NCBI GenBank assembly: GCA_963575745.1
Contig: CAUYUJ010014629.1
Span: forward strand, 1 to 64,000
DNA: 64,000 nt
From: Prorocentrum cordatum
Taxonomy: Eukaryota; Sar; Dinophyceae; Prorocentrales; Prorocentraceae
Reading direction: 5' to 3'
This document shows positions 53,134-63,447 of the stretch, piece by piece; within the stretch, counting starts at the first letter, position 1; the number at the start of each line of letters is the position of its first letter. Made by a program: the position numbers and the translations under genes. The notes beneath the pieces were generated by a model. The model saw nothing but the letters and a program-made list of their open reading frames with translations, had not been told where the DNA came from and did no database searches.

Positions 53134-53146
53134 GCAACAACAAAGC
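53089..53146. repeat. (CAA)n tract
   Basis: About 19 units with two CAG changes. Confidence 0.97.
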
Positions 53147-53150
53147 AAGG

Positions 53151-53189
53151 GCGGCCAGCGCCGACCCGTCACGGGTCGGCGCTGGCCGC
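53151..53189. other. Perfect 19 bp palindrome with 1-nt centre
   Basis: GCGGCCAGCGCCGACCCGT (53,151-53,169), one C, then its exact complement (53,171-53,189). It could extrude as a cruciform, or mark a fold-back replication or assembly join. It is isolated, with no flanking arms. Confidence 0.95.
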
Positions 53190-53214
53190 CTGGCACCTAT
53201 AAGGCAGGGCACGG

Positions 53215-53410
53215 CAGTCCCGAAACCGTCGGGACCCCCCTCCCCCCCCTGGCAACAACCACAACAACGACCCCCCCCCCGCCCCCCCCCACAACCCCAC
53301 AACACGCCATTGAATCGATTTTGTATTGTGAAACATCTGCGGACTCCTCTCGGGCCACCAACGAATCCTGCGGCAAAAAAGCAGTGTGCACCGTGCGAAG
53401 CAGTATTCCT
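53215..53410. other. C-run patch and unassigned sequence
   Basis: C-runs at about 53,236-53,250 and 53,271-53,290. No gene recognised. Confidence 0.4.
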
Positions 53411-53560
53411 CGAGGAATCTTTGAAGGAATACCTTGGGAATCCTCGGAATTCTTAGGGAATCCTTAGGATAGTCCTAGGAATCCGTGAGAAGGACCTAGG
53501 GATTCATTAAGGAACCTGTACAGATCCTTGAGAATGTCCTGTCCGGTGTACATAGGATCC
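53411..53560 (+). repeat. GAATC-type repeat, left block
   Basis: GGAATCTTTGAAGGAATACC, GGGAATCCTCGGAATTC and CCTAGGAATCCGTGAG are copies of the repeat that resumes at 55,495. Confidence 0.7.
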
Positions 53561-54340
53561 TTACTACAGATCGACCGGTATCTGTATACGATCCTATACA
53601 GATCCGATACGGACTGTATAGATCCTATACAGATCCGATACGGACTGTATACGATCCTATACAGATCCGATACGGACTGTATCGGATCCTATACAGATCC
53701 GATACGGACTGTATACGATCCTATACAGATCCGATACGGACTGTATACGATCCTATACAGATCCGATACGGACTGTATACGATCCTATACAGATCCGATA
53801 CGGACTGTATACGATCCTATACAGATCCGATACGGACTGTATACGATCCTATACAGATCCGATACGGACTGTATACGATCCTATACAGATCCGATACGGA
53901 CTGTATCGGATCCTATACAGACCCGATACGGACTGTATACGATCCTTCACAGATCTGATACGGACTGAATAGGATCCTACACAGATCTGATACGGACTGA
54001 ATAGGATCCTACACAGATCCGATACGGACTGCAGAGGATCCTACACAGATCCAATACGGACTGCATAAGACCCTTTCCAGATCCGATACGGACTGTATAG
54101 GACCCCCTACAGATCCCATACGGACTGTATAGGATCATATACAGATCCGATACGGACTGTATCGGATCCTATACAGATCCGATACAGACTGTATGGGACC
54201 CTGTACAGATCCGATACAGACTGTGTGGGACCCTGTACAGATCCGATACAGACTGTATGGGACCCTGTACAGATCCGATACAGACTGTATGGGACCCTGT
54301 ACAGATCCGATACAGACTGTATAGGGCCCTGTACAGATCC
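53561..54340 (+). repeat. 32 bp satellite array, about 24 units
   Basis: The unit is CAGATCCGATACGGACTGTA plus TACGATCCTATA. The first dozen are nearly identical; later ones drift (GGGACCCTGTACAGATCC). Several units read GATCCGATAC GGACT GTATCGGATC, a perfect 10 bp stem with a 5-nt loop. Because 32 is not a multiple of 3, the long + frame cycles through three registers. Confidence 0.97.
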
Positions 54341-54420
54341 GAGGCCCGCACTGCGACCCCGTCCCACTGGGTCGCAGTGCGGGCCTCCGCTATATGGCAG
54401 AGGCCCGCACTGCGACCCCG
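54341..54420. other. 19 bp perfect inverted repeat plus a third direct copy
   Basis: GAGGCCCGCACTGCGACCC (54,341-54,359) and its exact complement (54,369-54,387) with a 9-nt loop. The same 19-mer recurs directly at 54,400-54,418. Confidence 0.95.
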
Positions 54421-54422
54421 TA

Positions 54423-54503
54423 CCCCCCCCCCCCCCCCACCCCGCGCGACGCGACGCGCGACGCGACGCGTCGCACGTCGCGTCGCGGGGGGGGGGGGGG
54501 GGC
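54423..54503. other. C-run/CGCGACG/G-run hairpin
   Basis: About 17 C, then CGCGCGACGCGACGCG ... CGTCGCGTCGCG, then about 18 G. Both the GACG core and the runs are complementary, so the whole 80 bp can fold as one hairpin and the G-run can form a quadruplex. Confidence 0.9.
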
Positions 54504-54645
54504 GCGACGGTGACCGACCCTCCTGCTACCCCAAGGCATAGGAATCCACTAGGAAAGCTTCGAGGTCCTTACGGCAGCCCACGCGTTCCCACCAGCTACA
54601 AGTATGCGCCCGCTACCGCGCCGACCTCGTAGTGCTACTGGTAGT

Positions 54646-55494
<849 letters not shown>

Positions 55495-56412
55495 TAGCCT
55501 TGAATCCTGCGAATCTCTGGGAATCCCATGAATCTGTTGGAAGCCTTTGAATCTCTTGGAATCCTAAGAATATTAAGAGATTCTAAGAATCTCTGACATT
55601 CTTACGAATCTCTAGGCATCCATTGAAATCTTTGGGATTCTTGAAAATCTCTGGTAATCCTACGAACCTCTTGGAATCCTACGAATCTCTGATCCAAGGA
55701 ATCTCTGGGAATCCTAAGGGTCTCCGGGCATCCTAAGAATCTCTGGGAATCCTCAGAACCTTTGGGATTCCGAGGAATCTCTGGGAATCCTACGCATCTC
55801 TGGAAATCCTAAGAATCTCTGGAATCGTAGGAATCTCTAGGAATCCGAGGAATCTTTGGGAATCGGAAGAACCTCTGCGAATCCTAGGAATCTCTCGGGA
55901 TCCTAGGAATCTCTGGAAATTTCTAAAAATCTCTGAAATCATAAGAATCTCTAGGAACCCTAGAATCTCTAAGAATCCAAAGCATCTCTGGGAATCCCAC
56001 GAATCTCTGGGAATCCTAGGAATCTCTCGGAATCCTACAAACCTCTGGGAATCCTAGGGATCTTAAAGAATCCTAGGAATCTATGGGAATCCTAGGAATC
56101 TCTGGGAATCCTGAGAATCTCCAAGAATCTTAAGAATCACTGGGAATCATCGGAATCTCTAGGAATCCTAGGAATCTTTGGGAATCCCAGGAATCTTTGG
56201 GAATCATAAGAATCTCTAGGAACCCTAGGAATATGTAAGAGTCCAAAAAACTTCTAGGAATCCTAGGAATCTCTGGGAATCGTATGGGTCTCTGGAAATA
56301 ATAGGAATCTATGAAATCCTAAGACTCTCTCGGGTTCGTAGGAATCTCTAGGAATCCGAAAAATCTATGGGAATCCTAAGAATCTGTCGGAACCCTATGG
56401 ATCTCTAGGAAT
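55495..56412 (+). repeat. GAATCTCTGGGAATCCTAG array, about 900 bp
   Basis: About 47 irregular 19-20 bp units, each made of two GAATC half-units. Continues the block at 53,411-53,560, so the 32 bp and TAG arrays are interposed within it. Confidence 0.95.
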
Positions 56413-57804
56413 GATGCCTTCGGTTGCGCCCCCTGTGGGGCCACGAACCGTGTGAGGGGTGCGCCGAAATAGACCCGAATCCTTCGGTTGCGCCCCCTGT
56501 GGGGCCGCGAAAGCCTTCGGCTGCGCCCCCTGTGGGGCCACGAACCGTGCGTGTGAGGGGCGCGCCGAGATGGGCCCCAAGTCTTCGGCTCCGCCCCCTG
56601 TGGGGCAGCGAAAGCCTTCGGTTGCGCCCCGTGTGGGGCCACGAACCGTTTGGGGGGTGCGCCGAAATCGGCCCGAAGCCTTCGGTTGCACGCCCTGTGG
56701 GGCCACGAACCGTGTGAGGGGTGCGCCGCAATGGACCCGAGGCCGTCGGCTGCGCCCCATGTGGGGGCGCGAAAGCCTTCGGTTGCGCCCCGTGTGGGGC
56801 CACGAACCGTGTGAGGGGTGCGCCGAAATGGACCCGAAGCCTTCGGTTGCGCCCACTGTGGGGACACGAACCGTGTGAGGGGTGCGCCGAAATGGACCCG
56901 AGACCTTCGGTTGCGCTCCCTGTGGGGCCGCGAAAGCCTTCGGTTGCGCCCCCTGTGGGGCCACGAACCGTGTGAGGGGTGCCCCGAAATAGGCCCGAAG
57001 CATGTGGTTGCGCCCCCTGTGTGGCCACGAACCGTGTGAGGGGTGCGCCGAAATGGACCCGAAGCCTTCGGTGGCGCCCACTGTGGGGCCGCGAAAACCT
57101 TCGGCTGCGCCCCCTGTGGGGCCACGAACCGTGTGAGGGGTGCGCCGAAATTGGCCCGAAGCTTTCGGCTGCGCCCCCTGTGGGGCTGCGAAAAGCTTCG
57201 GCTGCGCCCCTTGTGGGGCCACGAACCGTGTGAGGGGTGCGCCGAAATGGACCCGAGACCTTCGGTTGCGCTCCGTGTAAGGCCGCGAACCGTGTGAGGG
57301 GTGCGCCGAAATGGGCCCGAGGCCTTCGGTTGCCCCCCCTGTGGGGCAACGAAAGCCTTCGGTGGCGCCCCGTGTGGGGCCACGAACCGTGTGAGGGGTG
57401 CGCCGCAATGGTCGCGAGGCCTTCGGCTGCGCCCCCTGTGGGGCAGCGAAAGCCTTCGGTTGCGCCCCGTGTGAGGCCACGAACCGCGTGAGGGGTGCGC
57501 CGAAATGAGCCCGAAGCCTTCGGTTTCGCCCCCTGTGGGGCAACGAATCGTTTGAGGGGTACGCCGTAATGGACCCGAGACTTTCGGTTGCGCCCCCCTG
57601 GGGCCGCGAAAGCCTTCGGTTGCGCCCCCTGTGGGGCCACGAACCGTGTGAGGGGTGCGCCAACATGGACCCGAAGCCTTCGGTTGCGCCCCCTGTGGGG
57701 ACACGAACCGTGTGAGGGGTGCGCCGAACTGGGCCCGAAGCCTTCGGTTGCGCCCCCTGTGGGGCCGCGAAAGCCTTCGGGTGCGCACCGTGTGGGGCCA
57801 CGAA
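56413..57804 (+). repeat. 64 bp satellite array running into the gap
   Basis: The main unit holds CCTTCGGTTGCGCCCCCTGT, GGGGCCACGAACCGTGTGAG and GGGTGCGCCGAAATGGACCC. A 32 bp short form (GGGGCCGCGAAAGCCTTCGG) alternates irregularly with it. Related to the 89-90 bp satellites through CCTTCGGT and the GGGGCCACGAACCGTGTGAG block. All three minus frames are open for more than 500 codons, which shows the openness is compositional. Confidence 0.97.
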
Positions 57805-57904
57805 NNNNNNNNNNNNNNNNNNNNNNNNNNNNNNNNNNNNNNNNNNNNNNNNNNNNNNNNNNNNNNNNNNNNNNNNNNNNNNNNNNNNNNNNNNNNNNNN
57901 NNNN
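57805..57904. other. Assembly gap (100 N)
   Basis: Exactly 100 N, a conventional placeholder for unknown length. The satellite is present on the left side only; the right side begins with repeat Q. The true array length is unknown. Confidence 0.99.
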
Positions 57905-58179
57905 TATATCGCGGTGAGCCGTGGACCACCAACAAAAATGAAAAGTATGGGGGGCAAAGAACAAGCAAACTGCCTGAGATATCCGCCCAATCTGGGCGCG
58001 AACGGGCCAACGAAACACATCCTGACGGCTCCCCATTGTGGTGCCGAAGTGCCACGCCTCATAGATCGGAGTGGAACAGCGGACCACCAAAAAAGCAAAG
58101 TCGGGGGGGGGGGGGGGGGGGCAAAACAGGCGAACTGTCGAAGGTATCCCCAGAATCTGAGCGCGAACGGGAGACTCGC
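57905..58179 (+). repeat. Repeat Q, dispersed units 1 and 2
   Basis: ATCGCGGTGAGCCGTGGACC, AACAAGCAAACTGCCTGAGA, GGGCGCGAACGGGCC and CTGACGGCTCCCC, then a second unit from GGAACAGCGGACCACC with a G-run (58,099-58,121). Confidence 0.85.
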
Positions 58180-58300
58180 CATCGCTCGGACGTCCATTTC
58201 CCGTGCATTTTTCGGTTTCGTGCGTGTTTTTTTGTTGCTCGATGGCCCAGGATCGTCCTCAATGGTTCTCGCAGAGAAAAAATGCACACGTCCGAGCTAT
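58180..58300. mobile_element. 121 bp TIR element, family A copy 6
   Basis: Left CATCGCTCGGACGT intact, right ACGTCCGAGCTAT altered. Interior nearly identical to 29,056-29,176. TATCCCCAGAATCTGAGCGC GAA lies on both sides (58,145-58,167 and 58,298-58,320), so the element sits between two copies of a 23 bp piece of repeat Q. Confidence 0.92.
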
Positions 58301-58320
58301 CCCCAGAATCTGAGCGCGAA

Positions 58321-58587
58321 TTGAAAAGCTCGTACTTGGGAGTACAAATTACATCTCAGTTCTGGGATATCATTGTATCCACCTGCATTTTCCTTGGTTA
58401 GGTGTTTCACAATCTTCATGAACTCAAGTAAGTCATTCACCGTAAGATCTGGTTCATATGAATATTCAAATTGACCTGATCGTTCTTACAGATTTATAAA
58501 TGTGATTGAATTACAGTCACTATACGTTCGATTCTTGTTCCACCTCACATATACCTTCAAAGTGTTTTTGATGATAGTATCCTCTGC
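58321..58587 (-). pseudogene. AT-rich protein-like island 1, one in-frame stop
   Basis: On the minus strand a single frame runs about 88 codons with AT-rich codon use: KVYVRWNKNRTYSDC ..., a TAA (58,486-58,488), then GQFEYSYEPDLTVNDLLEF and MKIVKHLTKENAGGYNDIPE. The frame resumes in register after the stop, so this is either a decayed gene, a gene using a reassigned TAA, or one error. Base composition contrasts strongly with its GC-rich flanks. No family is recognised. The ends abut repeat Q on both sides. Confidence 0.55.
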
Positions 58588-58810
58588 GTCGCATGCCCCG
58601 GCGGCGGCCCGGTCCCATTGCGCCACGCCTGCTGAATCGCCGAGAGCAGTGGACCACCAGAAGAGAAGCGCTCGGGGACAGGACCGAGCAGACCGCCCGA
58701 GACGTCCCCAGAATCTGGGCGCGAACGGGCCCGTGCGGTACCCCCTGGCGGCTCCCCCTCGGCGTGCCCAGGTGCCACGCCTCCTACATCGCGGTGAGTA
58801 GTGTACAGGG
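58588..58810 (+). repeat. Repeat Q, dispersed unit 3 (between the two AT-rich islands)
   Basis: AGTGGACCACCAGAAGAG, GAGCAGACCGCCCGAGACGT, CCCAGAATCTGGGCGCGAAC, TGGCGGCTCCCCCTC and TACATCGCGGTGAGTAG. On the minus strand it is flanked by GTACAC (after island 2) and GACGCAGAG (before island 1), which resemble splice ends but do not settle the reading phase. Confidence 0.8.
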
Positions 58811-58925
58811 CAGTTTTTTTTGTCGGATTTTGAATAAATTTATGCATAAACTCATCGTTGTTTTTAATACAAGCTCCGTGCATTCTTAATACATGATCCG
58901 CACGCGAAGCATGTATTATACTAAA
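58811..58925 (-). pseudogene. AT-rich protein-like island 2
   Basis: The minus-strand frame reads FSIIHASRADHVLRMHGACI, then KNNDEFMHKFIQNPTKKTAL, about 40 codons with AT-rich codon use like island 1. It lies upstream of island 1 on the same strand and is separated from it only by one unit of repeat Q. The frame also continues open through the flanking repeat in both directions (58,557-59,243), so the exact ends are uncertain. No family recognised. Confidence 0.5.
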
Positions 58926-59135
58926 ACCGGCACTGTAGTGGACCACTAAAACAGAAACGACTGGGGGCGGCAACAACAAGCAAACCTCTTGGGGCATCCC
59001 AGAATCTGGGCGCGAACGGGCCCGTGAGGTACCCCCTGGCGTCTCCCCCTTGGGGTGACCACGTGCAACGCATGCTGTATCGCGGTGAGCGCGGTGAGCA
59101 GTGGACCACCAACAAATAAAAGTCTGGGGGGCAAA
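58926..59135 (+). repeat. Repeat Q, dispersed unit 4
   Basis: AGTGGACCACTAAAACAG, AACAAGCAAACCTCTTGGGG, CAGAATCTGGGCGCGAACGG, CCTGGCGTCTCCCCCTTGGG, ATCGCGGTGAGCGCGGTGAG and a second GTGGACCACCAACAA. Confidence 0.85.
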
Positions 59136-59290
59136 TCCATAGCTTGATGCTAAGACGTATCGTGTCAGCAAGAGCTCACTCTTAGTCCCTGCGCACGGCT
59201 CTGTTGAAAGACTTAGCGTCGCAGCGCGTTTCCAGGCCTTCACTGTTTTCGCCGAGGCTTGCGCAGCTCTTGAGGGATGTTTCTCTATTC
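59136..59290 (-). other. Possible further coding piece upstream of island 2
   Basis: Two minus frames are protein-like (one contains VKAWKRAATLSLSTEPCAG, continuous with the frame of island 2; the other contains SCASLGENSEGLETRC). They overlap, so at most one is real. Included because it would be the next exon upstream if the islands are one gene. Confidence 0.25.
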
Positions 59291-59300
59291 GTCATGTTCC

Positions 59301-59405
59301 CTCTCCTCCTCCTCCTCCTCCTCCTCCTCCTCCTCCTCCTCCTCGTCCTCTTCCTCCTCCTCCTCCTCCTCCTCCTCCACTTCTCCTGCTCCTCCCACTC
59401 CTTTC
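59301..59405. repeat. (CCT)n tract
   Basis: CCT triplets with one CGTCCTCTT break. Confidence 0.95.
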
Positions 59406-60504
59406 GCGTCTCGTCGTCGTCTTCGTGGCCTGCCTCGTTTTCGTCCTAGACCCTAGACGTCGTCGCCGTCGTCGACATCGTCGTCGTCGTTACCGCCGCC
59501 TTCGGCGCCATCGTGTTCGTCGTCGAAGTCGTCGGCATCGTCGTCGTCCACCGCGCCTCTCCCTCCTCCTTCCCCTTCCTCCTCCCCCCCCCGGCCCGCC
59601 GTGCGTGCACCGCAGACGTGCTCGCCTCGCGCGGTGCCGCTGCTGCGGGCCTGGCCTCCCCGCTCGCCGCTTCTTCCTCTCTCTCTCTCTCTCTGTCGTC
59701 CGCGTCGCTCGCTGCTGCTCGTCCCCCTCCCATCCTCCGTCTTCTGTCTCGTTCCTCCTTCCTGCTTATGTTCCCTTTTCGGTCCTTTCTCGTTCCCTTG
59801 TCCGTCCCTTGCTCGTGATATGTCCTTCCTCCGTTCGTTCGTTCCTTCTTCGTTCCCTCCACCTTCTACTCTCTCCTCTTCACCCCTCGCTCTCGCTACA
59901 CAAGTGGCAGTCCAATGGATGTCGGATTGCTCTTTGGTTCTGTGCCGGATTTTTGTTGGGACCGGCCAGAATTTGGACAGCATCTATGTGTCTGTGTTCG
60001 GATATCCAAGCACATCGTCTTCGGCACCGCCTGATTCTGGGGCTTTGCCCCCTCCTGGCCTTGACGTGGGGCCCCTCCTTCTGCCTTCCCCCCTCTGCTG
60101 TGCACGGCCCGCTTAGCTTCGACCGGAAGAGGTGCGCTCTCGACCCGCGGATCAAAAAAAAGCGTTCGGATATCCGCCGTTCCCCATGTGGGGTCGGGCT
60201 GTCCCGCGTGGGGCCCGCGTGGGGTCTTCATGGAGTCGTTGGCTGCCCTGGGCCTTCTTCGCCCAGTACTTCCTTTCCTCCTCGCTAATGAGGGGGCCCC
60301 AGGACACACTAATAAATACACACAAATACAAACATTCCACATATTTTCCCATATTTTCTCTGTTTTTGTCTTCCCCCCCACTTCCCATATTTTCCTATAT
60401 TTTCCTGGGAATCGACGATTAATTGTGTCTGTGTGTTTTTTCCCCTCCTGAGCTAACTCGTCTCCCCGCACCCTCACCCTGGTGCTTGAGGGGCCGGAAC
60501 TTGT
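59406..60504. other. Low-complexity GTC/TC-rich segment then unassigned sequence
   Basis: 59,455-59,550 GTC triplets, 59,670-59,700 CT repeats, 59,740-59,880 TTCC/GTTCC-rich. 59,900-60,290 has overlapping frames on both strands without domains. 60,300-60,425 is AT-richer, with a repeated CATATTTTCC motif. No gene assigned. Confidence 0.45.
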
Positions 60505-60680
60505 GTAAACCGGCGGTGGACAAACCTCCCCTTAGTAAACCTCCCTTGAGTGAAAACGGCCCAGGACCGAAACCGACGGACCTGGACCCGCAAGAATAAC
60601 GGCCGCGACGCCCTCTCGCGAGCCGAAAACTGCCAATTCACTAATCGACGTGTCAGGGTAGGAGGTCTATCCACCTCCGA
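60505..60680 (+). repeat. Dispersed duplication H, copy 2
   Basis: GGCGGTGGACAAACCTCCC, AAACGGCCCAGGACCGAAAC, GACCTGGACCCGCAAGAATA and ATCGACGTGTCAGG correspond to 14,420-14,590. Confidence 0.8.
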
Positions 60681-61081
60681 GTAAATCAAAAGAAGGCAGC
60701 AGCGCACGCAAACGGCGTGAACGGCACGGGAAAATTGCCTGGAGCTGGGCACGATTCTCGGACACACGCCTAGAAACTCCAAGCGAACCCAGAGAGCAAT
60801 AAGAGTCGAGTTGCCTGCGCGCCCCCACGCTGCGAAGGAACCAGGGCGCTGTCCAATAATCCAGGGACCGCTGCCTCCAAACTCCGTAGGCGCTGCCCAC
60901 AAGCCGAGAACACGCTGCCTGGGCGCTGCGCACGAGCCCGGAAAGCGCTGCATAGGAGCTTCCTAGTTGGGCGCGGCCCACGGGCGAAGCGTTGCCTAGG
61001 AGCTGCCTAGGACCTGCGCCAACGAGGAAACTGCCGCGCAGAAGTTGCGCAAACGCCTGCGGCCCACATATTGGGAACGAC

Positions 61082-61198
61082 TTGGGGGGGGGGAGGGGGG
61101 GAGGGGGGGGGGGAGGGGGAGGTGGGGAAGGGGGGGGGAGGGAGGGGTGGAGGGAGGGAGAGAGGGAGGGAGGGAGGGAGGGAGGGAGGGAGATTGGG
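61082..61198. repeat. G-rich (GGGA)n tract
   Basis: Runs of G with single A, then GGGA tetramers (61,160-61,192). Confidence 0.95.
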
Positions 61199-61358
61199 GA
61201 CGCGGTGGCGGGACAAACTGCTGACCCCAGCAAGCCGCCGCGACTCTGCCTGGCCGGCAGCCCGTGGAGACGAGGCTGGCCTCGCCCATCCTGCAGGCGT
61301 CTCCTCTCACGCGAGCTTTCTGCGCGACTCTGTCTTTCCTTCTCTGACTACCTACCAG

Positions 61359-61496
61359 ACCACCCCAACCCAACCCGAAGACCCGAATTTCGGGTTGGGG
61401 GGGGTATGGGTTCCATATGTGTTTTCTCGATGTTTCCGGACCCCCCCCACTAGAAATCGAGGGTAAATCTGAGCCTTCGGGTTGGGTTGGGGTGGT
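61359..61496. mobile_element. 138 bp TIR element, family B copy 3
   Basis: ACCACCCCAACCCAACCCGA at the left and CGGGTTGGGTTGGGGTGGT at the right, a perfect inverted repeat over about 20 bp. Inserted in the first interval of the 310 bp repeat, since the later units lack it. Confidence 0.9.
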
Positions 61497-62454
61497 TTGG
61501 TGGGTGGTGATTCTCCCTCACACTGTTTGTTTGCGACGCACGGGCCTGGGAAGCGCTGCCTGAGAGCTGCCTGGGACCTGCGCGCGAGGGCCAGAAAGGG
61601 CTGCGGAGGAGTTGCGCAGACGCTTGCGGCCTGCGTGCAGGGAATGCTTCAGCACACGCTTGTGAGACACAGTGCAAGTGCCAGCAGATCGTTGCGGCGC
61701 CCGCTGACCGGCGGCTGTGGGGAGGAAGCTGGTCTAGTTCAGCCTGCTGGCTGTTTCTCGAATCTCCTTGTAGGTCCCTCAAGGATGTTTCTGCGATTCT
61801 CTGCCTCTTTCTCCCACGCGCCCTCGCATTGCTTGTTCGCGATCCACGGGCATGGGAAGCCTTGCCTGCCCAGGACCTGCGCGCGAGTGAGAAGGAAGCG
61901 CTGCGAACGAGCTTAGCAAACGCTTGCGGCCCACGTATTGGGAAGTATCAGGAAAGCGTTTTGCAGGACACGCTGCAAGTTCCAGCCAATCGTTGCGGCT
62001 CTCCCTGACCAGCGGCTGTGGGGAAGACGCTGGCCTAGTTCGGCCTGCCGGTTGTCTTTAACCCGTTACAGCCCTCGTCGGGAGGTGCGGGAACTTTCTG
62101 CACGACTCTCTCTCTCTCTCTCTTTCTCTTTCTTCCCTTCCCTCCCTCACAGTGTATGGTTGCGACCCACGGGCACAGGAAACGCTGCCTAAGAACTGCC
62201 TACGACTCCCACGCGAATCCATGAAGCGCTGCGACGGACCAGCGCAAATGCTTGCGGGCCACGCAGTGCAAATGGCTAAGAAAGCGCCTGCGGGACACGC
62301 TGCAAGTCCCAGCAGATCGCTGCAGGGGCTCCCTCGCGGGCGGCTGATCGGAGGAAACTGGCCTGTAGCTCAGACTCCCGGCTACTGCTCTACAGCCCTG
62401 ACAGTTCCCCCAAAACTCGGGTGTTGGCAGTACTGGGTTTAGTGGACCCTGGTT

Positions 62455-62640
62455 TAGTGATGTGTACTGGGGGACGCCCCCCCGCCCCGTTCCACTAACC
62501 AGTTGCCGTCACCCGAAAAACACCAGATTCTGGCAGATTCAAAAGCTCCGGGGCCCTAGCACTAACCGGGTCCCCTTACCTGGGGTCCTGGCTATACCCG
62601 ACAAATAGCTATCTGGGAACTTGTTGCCCGACTCTCACGT
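62455..62640. other. Unassigned segment with small inverted repeat
   Basis: ACTGGGTTTAGTGGA near 62,430-62,445 and TCCACTAACCAGT near 62,492-62,504 are inverted. Otherwise nothing recognised. Confidence 0.4.
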
Positions 62641-62769
62641 TTCCCTTCCCTGTCTCACGATGTTCGTTTGTGGGCCACGGGCCCAGCAAGTGCTGCCTAA
62701 GAGCTGTCTGGGCGCTGCCCGCGAGGCCTGACAGCTCTGCCCAGTAAGTACACAAACTGTCCCTCTTCC

Positions 62770-62945
62770 CTCCTCCTCCTCCTCCTTCCTGGCCTTGCCT
62801 GTCCTCCTCCTCCTCCCCTCCTCCTCCTCCTCTTCCTCCTCCTCCTCCTCCTCATCCTCCTCCACCTCCTCCTCCTCCTCCTCCTCCTCCTCCCCCTCCG
62901 CCTTCTCCTCCTCCTCCTCCTCCTCCTCCTCCTCGTCCTCCATCT
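62770..62945. repeat. (CCT)n tract
   Basis: CCT triplets with TTC, CAT and CAC variants. Confidence 0.95.
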
Positions 62946-63221
62946 CCTGCTCCTCCCTGCGCTCGCTCACTCGCCCTTCCGCCCGCTCGCTCACTCGCTC
63001 GCTTGCCAACGACACTTGAGGCGCCGAAATGGCAGCACCATGCCCGATATGGGGGATGTGGCCCGCGCGGAGGCGACAGCACAGTTCACGGCGCGGGCAG
63101 CACTGAGGCTGGAGCACCGCTCTCACTTACGGACATGGCCAGAGCTGAACCGAAAGCACCGCTCCCAAACATAGAGGCCTCCTAGATGGGAAACTGAGAA
63201 GATGTGGTCGAAGACACGCGC

Positions 63222-63355
63222 CACATCGCCGATGCATCGCCGATGTATCGGCGATGCATCGGCGATGCATTGGCGACCTGGGCGATGCATCGGCGACGTG
63301 GGCGTGGAGAAAACTGGTCTCCATATCGAGCCGAATCGCCGATGCATCGGCGATG
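63222..63355. repeat. ATCGGCGATGC palindromic repeat, locus 3 (expanded)
   Basis: GCCGATGCATCGCCGATGTA, then ATCGGCGATGCATCGGCGAT: eight or so half-units in both orientations around GCATCG. Same core as 12,940 and 17,975. Confidence 0.85.
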
Positions 63356-63447
63356 CGGCGCGATCCTCCGACCCCATCCACTCCGACCCCATCTGGGAGG
63401 CCTAGAAAACAGGAATGTTGCCGTCGATGAGGCGGCAAATCTATGAT

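Larger units (their letters stand above)
60890..62760 (+). repeat. About 310 bp tandem repeat, 4-5 units
   Basis: The block CCCACGGGC followed by GAAGCGCTGCCT..GAGCTGCCT.GGACCTGCGC recurs near 60,979, 61,540, 61,844, 62,167 and 62,677. Each is followed by GTTGCGCA.ACGCTTGCGGCC, GACACGCTGCAAGT.CCAGC and GGCGGCTG. Units 2 and 3 are separated by 304 and 323 bp. The first interval is longer because it also holds a G-rich tract and a family B element. CT-rich ends (for example before 62,150) mimic polypyrimidine tracts. Confidence 0.88.

Noticed and set aside
53561-54340. 32 bp direct repeats as a CRISPR array
   Set aside because: The units are head-to-tail with no unique spacers, and the context is eukaryotic.
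56376-58055. Minus-strand open frames of about 560-630 codons (FVAP and GAPLTRFVAP repeats) resembling a repetitive secreted protein
   Set aside because: All three minus frames are open across the same 64 bp satellite and even across the N gap. The openness follows from composition, and the unit length is not a multiple of three.
62080-62160. CT-rich stretch ending CACAG as a 3' splice site
   Set aside because: It is part of the 310 bp tandem unit, and the following sequence is repeat without a stable reading frame.
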